Shown: positions 53,165-62,384, counted from the stretch's first letter. The stretch is 64,000 bases of DNA from Dyella sp. S184 (GCF_009766065.1 NZ_LMUE01000009.1:692058-756057); one strand, 5' to 3'. Notes: a model not told the origin generated them from the sequence alone. Made by a program: numbers and translations.

Positions 53165-55042
53165 ATGACATCACGCCCTGCTGCGTCACTCCGTTCGCTC
53201 GCCCGCTTCACGCTGGGCCTGTTGATTGCAGGCAGCGCTTCACTAATGGCGCAAACCCAGCCGCGACCAGCCGTCAGCACGGCGGCCAGCGCCAACCCGG
53301 CTGTTGCCACCAGCGCTGATGTGCTGGGTCAGCCTTTCGTGACGAAATACGCCCGCTTCCAGCCGGTGCCGTTCAACACGCTGCCCGGCTGGAACACGGA
53401 TGCACTGCGCGAAAGCCTCGATGTATTCAGCCGCAGCTGCAAGGTGTTGTCGCGCAAGAGTGCCTGGAGTGAAGCCTGTTCCGATCTCAGTGCGACCGAT
53501 GCAAGTAGCGACGACGCTGCGCGGCATTTCTTCGAAATGCATTTTCAGGTCTACCAGGTGATGAATCCGGACGCCACCGCGGACGGCCGCATCACCGGCT
53601 ATTACGAGCCGAAGCTGGAAGGCCACAGCACACGCACCGCGCAATTCCGTTTTCCGGTGTATGGCGCGCCGCGTGACCTATACGAGCTCGACGCGCGCTC
53701 GCTGAGCGGGGCCAGCCACCAGTGGTTCCGCATCAAGGACGGTCGCCTGCTGGCCGCCGCGCCGGACACCGCCGATGCGCACGAATACGAGTTGGCACTC
53801 GACAACGACATGCCCGGCCTGGCCGACAAACGCTATCGCGTGCGCCTTGACGGCAATCGCATCGTGCCGTACTTCAACCGCCAGCAGATCGAGTCGCAAA
53901 GCATCGACGCGCCGGTACTGGCCTGGGTGGACGACGCCTATGCGCTGTACTCGATGCAGGTGCAGGGTTCGGGCAAGATCAAGCTGGAAGACGGGCGGAT
54001 TGTGCGCGTGGCCTATGCCGAACAGAACGGCCAGCCGTTCCTGCCGAATGCCTCGGCCAGCGATACCGCACTGGCCACCAGCGCGATCAAGACCCGTGGC
54101 CTGCGGCTCGGTGCCGCCAGCGCCGCGGATACCGCAGCCAATGCGCCGAACGAGGATGTCGCCTCGATCATCGCGCAACTCAATCACGGTGGTGGCGCGC
54201 CGGCCGCAACGGCCGCGGCAGCGCCTGCAACGCACACCGAAATACACAACGATCCACCGGCCGACAGCAATGGCGCCAGTTCAGGCAATGCGCAGGTGCA
54301 GGCGATCATCGCCCAGCTCCAACACGGCAGCAGCAGCGGCAATGCATCCGCCAGCACGCCGACACCCATGCCGGCAACCGCGCCAGCGGTGGCGCCGAAG
54401 GCTCACGATCCGCAGGTGCAAGCCATGATCGCGCAGCTACTCGGCAAGGCGCCGCCACCCGCGGCTGCCGGCTCCTACAGCAGCGACAGCACGCACAACG
54501 GCAGCGGGATCAGTGGCAGTGACGCCGCGCGGCTGGCGGCCGATCCGCATCACACTGGCGCGGCAAAACACCTCGCCGCCAGCAGCGGCGGTGCCGGCAG
54601 TGTCAGCGGCATCGGCGATCCAAGCTACGTATTTTTCCGGGTGATTCCCGACGGCCCGCAAGGCCCGCTCGGCGCGCTCGGCGTGCCACTTACCGCCGGC
54701 CGTTCACTGGCCGTCGATCCACGCACCACTCCACTAGGTGCGCCGGTCTTCGTCACTACCGCGGCGCCCGGCGGCGCCGGCAACCTCGATCGGCTGATGT
54801 TCGCACAGGACACCGGTGGCGCGATCCGTGGCAGCGTGCGCGGCGATTTCTTCTGGGGTTTCGGTGACGACGCCGGCAGCATGGCCGCGTCGATGAATGC
54901 GAATGGCCGCATGTGGTTGTTGTTGCCCAAGGGCCTCACGCTGGGCGCGCTGAATCCGAAAGTGCGCACGCGTGGCCTGGATAGTGCCGCCACCGCGCCG
55001 GACTGCGTCATCCCGGATGACCAGAGCTGCGTCGAGAACTGA
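53165..55042 (+). CDS. mltA: Lytic murein transglycosylase MltA with large insert
   Basis: 625 residues from ATG 53165 (signal peptide to about 29); the frame to 53105 adds no sensible residues. The MltA domain is present in two blocks: about 85-310 (ITGYYEPKLEGHSTRTAQFR, YSMQVQGSGKIKLEDGR) and about 480-620 (PSYVFFRVIPDGPQGPLGAL, VDPRTTPLG, FAQDTGGAIRGSVRGDFFWG with the catalytic Asp). Between them lies an Ala/Gly/Ser/Pro-rich insert of about 170 residues with three copies of a V-x-x-IIAQL-like repeat, absent from Escherichia coli MltA (365 aa). It would cut peptidoglycan glycan strands, and beside tssF it probably opens the wall for T6SS assembly. Confidence 0.9.
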   Translation: MTSRPAASLRSLARFTLGLLIAGSASLMAQTQPRPAVSTAASANPAVATSADVLGQPFVTKYARFQPVPFNTLPGWNTDALRESLDVFSRSCKVLSRKSAWSEACSDLSATDASSDDAARHFFEMHFQVYQVMNPDATADGRITGYYEPKLEGHSTRTAQFRFPVYGAPRDLYELDARSLSGASHQWFRIKDGRLLAAAPDTADAHEYELALDNDMPGLADKRYRVRLDGNRIVPYFNRQQIESQSIDAPVLAWVDDAYALYSMQVQGSGKIKLEDGRIVRVAYAEQNGQPFLPNASASDTALATSAIKTRGLRLGAASAADTAANAPNEDVASIIAQLNHGGGAPAATAAAAPATHTEIHNDPPADSNGASSGNAQVQAIIAQLQHGSSSGNASASTPTPMPATAPAVAPKAHDPQVQAMIAQLLGKAPPPAAAGSYSSDSTHNGSGISGSDAARLAADPHHTGAAKHLAASSGGAGSVSGIGDPSYVFFRVIPDGPQGPLGALGVPLTAGRSLAVDPRTTPLGAPVFVTTAAPGGAGNLDRLMFAQDTGGAIRGSVRGDFFWGFGDDAGSMAASMNANGRMWLLLPKGLTLGALNPKVRTRGLDSAATAPDCVIPDDQSCVEN

Positions 55043-55168
55043 GCCGTGATCCAGCGTTGTGCGATCACGACGCCATAGGTTCTACACCCTTCGTGGAATA
55101 GAGCGCGCCGGCCAGCTGACCGAGACTCTGCGGACCGCGGCGCGACTGCCGCGACGACGGCCGTGGCC

Positions 55169-57004
55169 ATGCTTGACGAACTGCTGCCCTACTACGAAAA
55201 CGAGCTGACCAGCCTGCGCTCGCTGTCGAAGGAGTTCGCCGCACGCTATCCCAAGATCGCCGCGCGGCTCTCGCTGGAAGGCGATGTCTGCGAAGACCCG
55301 CATGTGGAACGCTTGATCGAGTCATTCGCCTTCATCGCCTCGCGCATCCACAAGAAACTGGACGACGATTTCCCGCAGATCACCGAAGCACTGCTGTCAG
55401 TGCTGTATCCGCATTACCTGCGCCCGGTGCCATCGATGTCGATCGCGCAGCTGTCGCCCGCAGCAGGTGCGGAACTGACCGGGATGCAGCAGATACCAAT
55501 CGGCACCCAGCTGCTGACGCGGGCGATCCAAGGCATGCCGGTGCGCTATCGCACCGCGTATCCGGTCGATGTCTGGCCGCTGCAGGTGACCGATGCCGCC
55601 TTCGAATCGGTCGAGCGCTCGGCCTTCGCGGTGCGCAGCGCCGACGTGGCTGCCAGCGTGCGGATCCGCCTCGAGGTGGTCGGCAAGACCACCTTCGCCG
55701 CATTGGACCCGCACCAGCTGCGCTTCTATCTCGATGGCGAGAGCCCGCTGGTGCACGCGCTGCTTGAGCTGCTGCTCAACAGCGTGGAATCGGTCAGCGT
55801 GGTGGCGCCCGATGGCCAGCCGCAGGTGCCCCCGCAACGGCTGCCGGATGACTGCATCCAGGCGGTCGGCTTCCAGCTCGACGAAGGCCTGCTCGACTAC
55901 GACTCGCGCAGCTTCCTCGGCTACCGTCTGCTGCAGGAATACTTCACGCTACCGGAAAAATTCCTGTTCATCGATATCGGCGGACTCGACCTGAAGCGCT
56001 TCAGTACCGCGGTGGAACTGCGCATTGCACTACGCTCGTTCGGACGACCGGAACGCACCGCACGGATGGAACAGACCGTCGGGCGCGATACCTTCCGGCT
56101 GCACTGCACGCCGATCGTCAACCTGTTCACCCAGCAGGCCGAGCCGATCCGCGTCAGCCAGGAACTGAGCCAGTACCAGGTGATTCCCGACGTGCGTCGG
56201 CCGCTGGGGCTGGAGGTGTATTCGATCGACCGCGTGCAGCGGCTGGTGCGCAGCGGCGAGTCCAGCAGCGGCAGCGAGTTCCTGCCGTTCTTTTCGACCA
56301 AACACGGTCTGGGTGGCGACGACAGCGGCTGCTACTGGTACGCACAACGACTGCCATCAGCGCGGCCCAACGACGATGGCACCGAAGTAGCCATCGCGCT
56401 GGTGGATCGGCAGATGGACCCGCGGGTGCCGGCAGTGGAAACCCTTTCGCTCGCATTGACCTGCACCAACCGCGACCTGCCCTCGCAGCTGCCGTTCGGC
56501 GGCGAGGAAAGCGTGCTGCAGGTGGAGGACGGCGGCGTGATCGCCCGTGCGCGACTGCTGAAAAAGCCCACGCCGACCTGGCGTGCGCCAATGCGCATGG
56601 CCAACCAGTGGCGCTTGATCTCGCACTTGTCACTGAACCACCTGTCGATCATCGATGGCGGTCGCGACGCGCTGCTGGAAATCCTCAGCCTGTACAACTT
56701 TGCCGAGTCGGCGACGCTGCGCAAACAGATCGCCGGCATCGTCGGGGTCAGCAGCCAACCGTCGCTTAGCCGGGTCGGCAAGGCACCACGGCAATCGTTC
56801 GTACGCGGCACCGATATCGAGCTGACCTTTGACGAAGAACACTACGTAGGCTCCGGCGCCTACCTGCTGGCGCGCGTACTCGAACTGTTCTTCGGCCTGT
56901 ACTGCACCGCCAACTCCTACACCCGGCTCACCGCGCGCAGCGTGCAGCGCGAGGAACCGCTGGCCACCTTCGCGCCGCGCGCCGGCGCACAGGCGCTGAT
57001 TTGA
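55169..57004 (+). CDS. tssF: T6SS baseplate protein TssF
   Basis: 611 residues from ATG 55169, giving MLDELLPYYENELTSLRSLS, the standard TssF opening; an in-frame GTG lies two codons earlier. Motifs DPHVERLIESFAFIASRIHK, LYPHYLRPVPSMSI, GTQLLTRAIQGMPVRYRTAY and the C-terminal FVRGTDIELTFDEEHYVGSG identify it. Two TssF and one TssG form the wedge with TssE and bind TssK. About 125 bp after mltA; 27 bp before tssG. Confidence 0.96.
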   Translation: MLDELLPYYENELTSLRSLSKEFAARYPKIAARLSLEGDVCEDPHVERLIESFAFIASRIHKKLDDDFPQITEALLSVLYPHYLRPVPSMSIAQLSPAAGAELTGMQQIPIGTQLLTRAIQGMPVRYRTAYPVDVWPLQVTDAAFESVERSAFAVRSADVAASVRIRLEVVGKTTFAALDPHQLRFYLDGESPLVHALLELLLNSVESVSVVAPDGQPQVPPQRLPDDCIQAVGFQLDEGLLDYDSRSFLGYRLLQEYFTLPEKFLFIDIGGLDLKRFSTAVELRIALRSFGRPERTARMEQTVGRDTFRLHCTPIVNLFTQQAEPIRVSQELSQYQVIPDVRRPLGLEVYSIDRVQRLVRSGESSSGSEFLPFFSTKHGLGGDDSGCYWYAQRLPSARPNDDGTEVAIALVDRQMDPRVPAVETLSLALTCTNRDLPSQLPFGGEESVLQVEDGGVIARARLLKKPTPTWRAPMRMANQWRLISHLSLNHLSIIDGGRDALLEILSLYNFAESATLRKQIAGIVGVSSQPSLSRVGKAPRQSFVRGTDIELTFDEEHYVGSGAYLLARVLELFFGLYCTANSYTRLTARSVQREEPLATFAPRAGAQALI

Positions 57005-57031
57005 TGAGCATGACCTGATGGACACGCGCTG

Positions 57032-58168
57032 ATGGACGAGCTGAGCAATCCCATGCAAGCCGAGGCATCAACACCACTGCCGCTGCTGGCCGGTGCCTTG
57101 ACCGTACCGGGCCTGCTGCCGCATGCGCCGCTGGATGCGCTGCTGGCCGAGCCGGAACGCTACGGCTTCTTCCAGGCCGTGCGGCTGCTCTATCGCGCCC
57201 ACGGCATGCCGATGCGCGCTGGCGTGTCGTCTGCCCACGATACGCTGCGCTTCACCGTGCCGCCCTCGCTGAACTTCCCACCGTGCGAGCTGCAGTCGCT
57301 GGATCGCGCCACGCAGGACGACAGCGAGTCGCCGCGTTACACGATGAGTGTGAATTTCCTCGGCCTCACCGGCCCTTCCGGTGTGCTGCCGCGGCATTAC
57401 ACCGAATGGCTGATGGCACAACAAAAGGCGCGCGATCCGGCATCGCGTGATTTCCTGGACATCTTCAACCATCGCCTGCTCAGCCTGTTCTGGCGCGCGT
57501 GGGCAAAGCACCGCACCGAACTCAGCCAGGAACTCGCCGGCGAAAAGGGTGGCGGTGGCAGTGGCGTGTTGCGCCACATCTACGATCTGATCGGACTGGG
57601 CACACCGGCCCTGCACGCTTTGGTGGAGCCACGTGCAAAGGGCGGCAGCACGAAAACGAAACTGCCAGCCGCCGCACTGGGCTATTACAGCGGCCTCGTG
57701 GCGCAACACCCGCACGGCGTCGGTGCGTTGGCACAGGTGATCGGTGACGTCGTCGATGCGCCGGTAGAAGTGATTGGCTGCCACGGTACTTGGCAACGCA
57801 TTCCGCCACGCGATCGCACACGCCTCGGCAAAACCAACCAGCGCTTCGGCGATGGCTGCGTGCTGGGTTCGCGTTTCTGGGACCGGCAGACCACGGTGCG
57901 CGTGCGCATCGGACCGATGCGCCTGCGCGGCTTCGATGCCCTGCTGCCGCAACGTGAATTGCTTGGCGCCGTAGTCGAACTGTTGCGCTTTCTTACTGGC
58001 CTCGCGCTCGACCTGGAGATCCAGCTTGTCCTCCAGGCCGAAGCCGTGCCGCGCGCGCGCTTGGGCGGCGCGCGCGCGGCACGACTGGGCTGGAACAGCT
58101 GGTTGGCCGGCCGTCGCAGCGAGCGGCCGGCGGACGAGTGCCACTTCGTGTTTACGGGATTGACGTGA
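57032..58168 (+). CDS. tssG: T6SS baseplate protein TssG
   Basis: 378 residues. Motifs ERYGFFQAVRLLYR, LRFTVPPSLNFPPCELQSLD, VNFLGLTGPSGVLPRHYTEW, DIFNHRLLSLFWRAWAKHR and the C-terminal RIGPMRLRGFDALLP identify it. It partners TssF in the baseplate wedge. Residues about 165-185 contain a Gly/Lys-rich loop. An intergenic repeat fills the gap to tssH. Confidence 0.95.
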   Translation: MDELSNPMQAEASTPLPLLAGALTVPGLLPHAPLDALLAEPERYGFFQAVRLLYRAHGMPMRAGVSSAHDTLRFTVPPSLNFPPCELQSLDRATQDDSESPRYTMSVNFLGLTGPSGVLPRHYTEWLMAQQKARDPASRDFLDIFNHRLLSLFWRAWAKHRTELSQELAGEKGGGGSGVLRHIYDLIGLGTPALHALVEPRAKGGSTKTKLPAAALGYYSGLVAQHPHGVGALAQVIGDVVDAPVEVIGCHGTWQRIPPRDRTRLGKTNQRFGDGCVLGSRFWDRQTTVRVRIGPMRLRGFDALLPQRELLGAVVELLRFLTGLALDLEIQLVLQAEAVPRARLGGARAARLGWNSWLAGRRSERPADECHFVFTGLT

Positions 58169-58182
58169 TTTTAAACCCATCG

Positions 58183-58318
58183 CCCTTTGGGAGAAGGGTC
58201 GGGGTGAGAGTCCGGAGCTTGCGCAAAACTTCAGCAACACGCGTCGCCCGAACCCTCATCCGTCCCCGGATCGAGTCCGGGGCAGGCACTACGCACACCT
58301 TCCCCCAAAGGGAGAAGG
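58183..58318. repeat. Intergenic REP-like inverted repeat between tssG and tssH
   Basis: Outer arms CCCTTTGGGAGAAGG (58183-58197) and CCTTCCCCCAAAGGG (58298-58312) are near-perfect complements. Inside is a second perfect hairpin CCCCGGA-TCGAG-TCCGGGG (58264-58282), and between them GGTGAGAG and ACCCTCATCC face each other. Elements of this make (CCCTTTGGGAGAAGG...CCCTCATCC) are frequent between genes in Xanthomonadales. In the mRNA it would form a long stem before tssH. Confidence 0.65.
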
Positions 58319-58339
58319 AAATAACTGAGGAGAGCAGTC

Positions 58340-60991
58340 ATGGCAGTCAACTTGCGCGCGCTGGTAGCGCGGCTCAACACCACTTGCCGCGGTGCGATGG
58401 AAGGCGCCGCCGGGCTCTGCCTGTCGCGCACGCATTACGACGTGGAAATCGAGCACGTGCTGCTGAAACTGCTCGAGGTCGACAACAGCGATATCCGCCG
58501 CATCCTGCGCCAGTTCGACGTCCCGCCGGAACGGCTGGAGAAGGAACTCGGCCAGATCCTCGCCAGCTTCAAGACCGGCAACACGCGCACACCGGCACTC
58601 TCCAGCCACATCCCCGACCTGCTGGAACAGGCGTGGACCTACGCTTCGATCGAGTTCGGCGAGACGCGCATCCGCAGCGGTCACCTGCTGGTGGCGCTGG
58701 TCGCGGTGCCCGAACTGCGTCGGCTGGTAGCGGCGAAGTCGCTGCAGGACATCAACGTCGAAACGCTGCAGAAAAATTTCCACGCGCTGGTCGAAGCCTC
58801 GGTGGAGGCACGCGAGGCACGCAGCTTCCAGGAAGGCGACGGCGCGCCGACAAGTTCGGCCAGCGGTGGTGATGCCGGTGTCGGCAGCAAGCCTAGCGCC
58901 ACGCCGAACCTGGACAAGTACTGCAGCAACCTCACCGCACGTGCTCGCGAAGGCAAACTCGACACCGTGCTCGGCCGCGACGAGGAAATCCGCCAGATGG
59001 TGGACATCCTCACCCGCCGCCGCCAGAACAGCCCGATTCTCACCGGCGAACCCGGCGTCGGCAAAACCGCTGTGGTCGAAGGCCTCGCGGCACGCATCGC
59101 GGCCGGCGATGTGCCGCCGATTTTGAAGAACGTCGAGCTGCTCTCGCTCGACCTTGGCATGCTGCAGGCCGGCGCCAGCGTGAAGGGCGAATTCGAGGCG
59201 CGGCTCAAGGGCGTGATCGACGAAGTGAAGTCGAGCGCCAAGCCGATCATCATGTTCATCGATGAGGCGCATACGCTGATCGGCGCCGGTGGCGCGGCGG
59301 GCCAGAACGATGCTGCCAACCTGCTCAAGCCTGCACTGGCGCGCGGTGAGCTGCGCACCATTGCCGCCACCACCTGGGGCGAATACAAGAAATATTTTGA
59401 GAAGGATGCCGCGCTCACCCGTCGCTTCCAGGTGGTGAAAGTGGATGAGCCGGACGAGGCCCGCGCGGTGAGCATGCTGCGCGGCGTGGCGAAGGCGATG
59501 GCCAAGCATCACCAGGTACGCGTGCTGGACGAGGCAGTGACCGAGGCGGTCAAGCTATCCGCGCGCTACATCGTCGGCCGCCAGCTGCCGGACAAGGCAG
59601 TCAGTGTGCTGGATACCGCATGTGCGCGCATCGGCATCGGCCTCAACTCGATTCCTGCACCAGTCGAGGACAGTCGCAAGCGGCTGGAAATCCTCGCCAC
59701 CGAACGCGAGCAGCTGGCGAAGGAAGCAGCCGGCGGCAGCGATCACAGCAAGCGACTCGCCGAGATCGATAACGAAACAGCCGAACTGCAGACCACACTC
59801 ATCGCACTGGAAGCACGCTGGAAGGAAGAGCTCGACCTGGTCGGCCAGATCCACGGCAAGCTCGATACGGCCGAAGCACTCGCCGCCGATGCGCCCGAGC
59901 GCGCCGGCCTGGTCGAGGAACTGAATGCGTTGCGCACCAAGCTCAAGGCGCTGCAGGGACACGTGCCTATGGTCAACGCGCTGGTCGACGCGAATACCGC
60001 CGCACAGATCATCGCCGCGTGGACCGGCATCCCGCTCGGCAAGATGGTCGCCGACGAAATCCAAACCGTCCTCAAATTGCGCGAGCAGCTGGAGGAACGC
60101 GTGATCGGCCAGAGCCACGCACTCGATGCGATCGCCCAGCGCGTGCGCACCTCGCGCGCGAACCTGGAAGATCCGAACAAGCCCAAGGGCGTGTTCCTGC
60201 TGGTCGGTACCTCCGGCGTGGGCAAGACCGAGACTGCGATCGCGCTGGCCGAAATCCTCTACGGTGGCGAGCGCAACATGATCACCATCAACATGAGCGA
60301 ATACCAGGAGGCGCACACCGTCTCCAGCCTCAAGGGCTCACCGCCCGGCTACGTCGGTTATGGCGAAGGCGGCGTGCTCACCGAAGCCGTACGCCGGCGA
60401 CCCTACTCGGTGGTACTGCTGGACGAAATCGAGAAGGCCCATCCGGACGTGCTGGAACTGTTCTTCCAGGTGTTCGACAAGGGCGTGATGGAAGACGGCG
60501 AAGGCCGCGAGATCGACTTCAAGAACACCATCATCATCCTCACCTCCAACGCCGGCACCGACCTGATCATGGAAGCCTGCGCCGGCGATGGTGAAGTGCC
60601 CACCGTCGAAGCGCTCAACGACATCCTGCGTAGCGAACTGCAGGATCACTTCAAGCCGGCCTTCATCGGCCGCACTACCGTAATCCCGTTCTACCCGCTG
60701 CGCGACGTCAGCATGAAGAAGATCGTGCGACTGAAACTCAACAAGATCGTCAAGCGCATCGCCGCCAACCACGGCGCCCGTTTCAGCTACGACGAACACC
60801 TAGTCGACACCATCGCCGCACGCTGCACCGAAGTGGATTCCGGCGCCCGCAACATCGACAACATCCTTAGCGGCAGCTTGCTCCCTGAAGTTGCCGGCGA
60901 AGTGCTCGAACGCATGAGCCGTAGCGAGCCGGTGCAGGAGATCAACGCCAGCGTGGGCGAGGATGGACGATTTGCGTATGCGTTGTCGTGA
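58340..60991 (+). CDS. tssH: T6SS AAA+ ATPase TssH (ClpV)
   Basis: 883 residues, the ClpV length. The N-domain (1-160) starts MAVNLRALVARLNTTCRGAM and has the extra Clp_N helix that binds the sheath. First AAA module: Walker A GEPGVGKTA, Walker B IIMFIDEAHTL. Coiled-coil M-domain at about 440-540. Second AAA module: GTSGVGKTE, VLLDEIEKAH. It extracts and refolds contracted TssB/TssC sheath for reuse. Ribosome site GAGGAGAG. Last gene of the locus; an unrelated lower-G+C region starts right after it. Confidence 0.97.
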   Translation: MAVNLRALVARLNTTCRGAMEGAAGLCLSRTHYDVEIEHVLLKLLEVDNSDIRRILRQFDVPPERLEKELGQILASFKTGNTRTPALSSHIPDLLEQAWTYASIEFGETRIRSGHLLVALVAVPELRRLVAAKSLQDINVETLQKNFHALVEASVEAREARSFQEGDGAPTSSASGGDAGVGSKPSATPNLDKYCSNLTARAREGKLDTVLGRDEEIRQMVDILTRRRQNSPILTGEPGVGKTAVVEGLAARIAAGDVPPILKNVELLSLDLGMLQAGASVKGEFEARLKGVIDEVKSSAKPIIMFIDEAHTLIGAGGAAGQNDAANLLKPALARGELRTIAATTWGEYKKYFEKDAALTRRFQVVKVDEPDEARAVSMLRGVAKAMAKHHQVRVLDEAVTEAVKLSARYIVGRQLPDKAVSVLDTACARIGIGLNSIPAPVEDSRKRLEILATEREQLAKEAAGGSDHSKRLAEIDNETAELQTTLIALEARWKEELDLVGQIHGKLDTAEALAADAPERAGLVEELNALRTKLKALQGHVPMVNALVDANTAAQIIAAWTGIPLGKMVADEIQTVLKLREQLEERVIGQSHALDAIAQRVRTSRANLEDPNKPKGVFLLVGTSGVGKTETAIALAEILYGGERNMITINMSEYQEAHTVSSLKGSPPGYVGYGEGGVLTEAVRRRPYSVVLLDEIEKAHPDVLELFFQVFDKGVMEDGEGREIDFKNTIIILTSNAGTDLIMEACAGDGEVPTVEALNDILRSELQDHFKPAFIGRTTVIPFYPLRDVSMKKIVRLKLNKIVKRIAANHGARFSYDEHLVDTIAARCTEVDSGARNIDNILSGSLLPEVAGEVLERMSRSEPVQEINASVGEDGRFAYALS

Positions 60992-61009
60992 CTCGATACG
61001 GCGCCTGCT

Positions 61010-61348
61010 TCAGTTTGCGAAAGGCGCCTTGCCGAGGTTGAAAACGACGCCATAGGGGTCGCGCAGGTAGCAACGCGGAATGGCTGCGTTCTCCTCGAGG
61101 ACGACACAACCTGCCGCGACCAGTCGGTGCTTTTCGGCTCGAACATCGGAGACCAGGAAATCAAAAACGGGACCATGGTCCTTGCCCTTCTCCACGTACA
61201 GACAGAAGGAACCCGTCTCGAAGCCCATCAGCGTTTCGCTGCTGGACGTGACCGGTAGACCGAGTACCGTTCCATAGAACGTCACAGCGTCAGCCCATGC
61301 ATCGGTGCGGATGATGACGTCACGTGACGAATGAATTGCATATGCCAT
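61010..61348 (-). CDS. VOC (glyoxalase/bleomycin resistance) family protein
   Basis: 112 residues, one VOC module: start MAYAIHSSRDVIIRTDAWAD, strand-helix YGTVLGLPVTSSSE, and C-terminal CYLRDPYGVVFNLGK with the conserved metal-side Glu replaced. Small VOC proteins bind diverse ligands; substrate unknown. Convergent with tssH, 18 bp apart, and 17 bp from a second VOC gene. Possibly the distal end of the integron cassette run, though no attC is visible between the two VOC genes. Confidence 0.8.
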   Translation of the reverse strand: MAYAIHSSRDVIIRTDAWADAVTFYGTVLGLPVTSSSETLMGFETGSFCLYVEKGKDHGPVFDFLVSDVRAEKHRLVAAGCVVLEENAAIPRCYLRDPYGVVFNLGKAPFAN

Positions 61349-61365
61349 CGTGATCTCCCGGGTTG

Positions 61366-61752
61366 TCAGGTGCCGTTCAGCGCTATCTCGCTCATCAGCG
61401 CCAGCTGGTTGCCGTCAGGATCAGTGAACTCCGCAAGCCATAACTCCGATTGAGGCGTGCGGTGCACCAGGTGCGGCTCGGCCTTGAACGCGACGCCTTT
61501 GTCCTTCAGCGTAGAAAACACCGCGTGGATATCGGGCACCTGAAAATATATGGCGGAGCCTCGTTGCGCCTCCTGGCCTGAAGGCATGACGCCCACCAGG
61601 AGCCGGACACCACCGCAATTGAAGAAGGCCATTTGCGGAGGTGCCGCGAAGAGAAATGGAATGCCCAGCGTGTCCCGGTAGAAAGCTACTCCCTTGTCAA
61701 AGTCCCCGACGGGGACGAGGAGCTGAGCAACCTTGGCGTCTGCGAGATTCAT
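61366..61752 (-). CDS. VOC family protein (second)
   Basis: 128 residues from the ATG at 61752 (MNLADAKVAQLLVPVGDFDK); the longer frame to 61917 runs through a degenerate attC and is not coding. VOC pattern: GVAFYRDTLGIPFLFAAP, IYFQVPDIHAVF and the C-terminal WLAEFTDPDGNQLALMSE with the metal-binding Glu. It starts 30 bp after the attC-like site at 61782-61868, the short leader expected of a cassette gene. Probably a promoterless cassette ORF. Confidence 0.85.
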   Translation of the reverse strand: MNLADAKVAQLLVPVGDFDKGVAFYRDTLGIPFLFAAPPQMAFFNCGGVRLLVGVMPSGQEAQRGSAIYFQVPDIHAVFSTLKDKGVAFKAEPHLVHRTPQSELWLAEFTDPDGNQLALMSEIALNGT

Positions 61753-61781
61753 TTGCCCCACCTGATGTAAGTTGTTGTAGC

Positions 61782-61868
61782 GCCAGATGCCTGAGTTAAC
61801 CCGCTGCCGGCCGGGAACGGTTGTATGAGATCGACTCGACGGCCGTGCCTTGAACGAATTGCAAGGGC
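61782..61868 (-). mobile_element. Degenerate attC site
   Basis: Read on the minus strand, this has a left inner box complementary to CTTGAACGAATTG (61849-61861), identical to that in the classic aadA-type attC. At the other end is the right inner box complementary to CTGAGTTAAC (61791-61800). The two outer core boxes (GCAAGGGC and GCCAGAT on the plus strand) are degenerate. It lies between the VOC gene and the membrane-protein gene. Confidence 0.55.
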
Positions 61869-61870
61869 GC

Positions 61871-62083
61871 TTAGTCGTCAAACTGGTAGAATGAATAGCC
61901 GCCCGGCTTACGCCCAAAGATGCCAGTGAAACGTCCGATTGGAAAAGACTTCTCTACGGCCAGCAAAGGAACGTACCCGCGGTTAGCAGCTGCATAAGTG
62001 CCACCCGCTTGCCACTCTGAAAGCACGAGCTCTTTGGCGAGAAGCTGTGCGTGGCCGAGATTCGATGACGGCACCTTTTCCAC
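61871..62083 (-). CDS. Small ORF, possible frameshifted C-terminus of the membrane protein gene
   Basis: 70 codons from a GTG at 62083 immediately after a TAA in the same frame, ending GRKPGGYSFYQFDD just before the attC. It overlaps the end of the frame at 61983-62345 by about 100 bp in another register. The residue pattern (FPIGRFTGIFGRKPGG) looks like real protein. It could be a second, coupled cassette ORF, or the true C-terminus displaced by one base. Confidence 0.4.
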   Translation of the reverse strand: MEKVPSSNLGHAQLLAKELVLSEWQAGGTYAAANRGYVPLLAVEKSFPIGRFTGIFGRKPGGYSFYQFDD

Positions 62084-62345
62084 TTAGTGACGTAGAGCGG
62101 TCAAACGCGAAAAAATTGAAGTACGAAAAAATGATTGCCGAGGCTGCCACCACAAGCAACTCAATGACGTTTGACAGACTCTGGGCCCCAACACCTAGAG
62201 CTGCCGGAGCTACCCATAGGGTCATGCTAACGAAAGATAACGCCAGCAACCAAGAAGTTTGTGGGCGTGTGCGACGGAGCCAGAGCCTGCCAGGGAGAAT
62301 CAGCAGCGTGGCAAGAAGAGAAACCACTACAAGCATAACGATCAT
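61983..62345 (-). CDS. Small membrane protein, cassette-encoded, possibly frameshifted
   Basis: 120 residues starting 17 bp after the half attC. Three hydrophobic segments (about 2-20, 31-50, 60-80) precede a hydrophilic end. After residue 86 (FDRSTSLSGKG) the composition turns Arg/Ala-rich and shadow-like, ending in SGWHLCSC, while another frame (61871-62083) takes over with better protein character. A single-base shift near 62085-62100 would join them into one protein filling the whole cassette. Confidence 0.5.
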   Translation of the reverse strand: MIVMLVVVSLLATLLILPGRLWLRRTRPQTSWLLALSFVSMTLWVAPAALGVGAQSLSNVIELLVVAASAIIFSYFNFFAFDRSTSLSGKGAVIESRPRTASRQRARAFRVASGWHLCSC

Positions 62346-62361
62346 GTGGTTCCTTTGAGAG

Positions 62362-62384
62362 GCCTAACACCTGAGTTAAGTGGC
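62362..62384 (-). mobile_element. attC right-half site
   Basis: On the plus strand GCCTAACACCTGAGTTAAG gives the core GTTAGGC plus the inner box of an attC on the minus strand. The matching left half is not found; the cupin gene ends inside this half site and takes its TAA stop from it. Confidence 0.6.

Noticed and set aside
61349..61365. Possible attC between the two VOC genes
   Set aside because: Only 17 bp, with no core or inner boxes; an attC does not fit.
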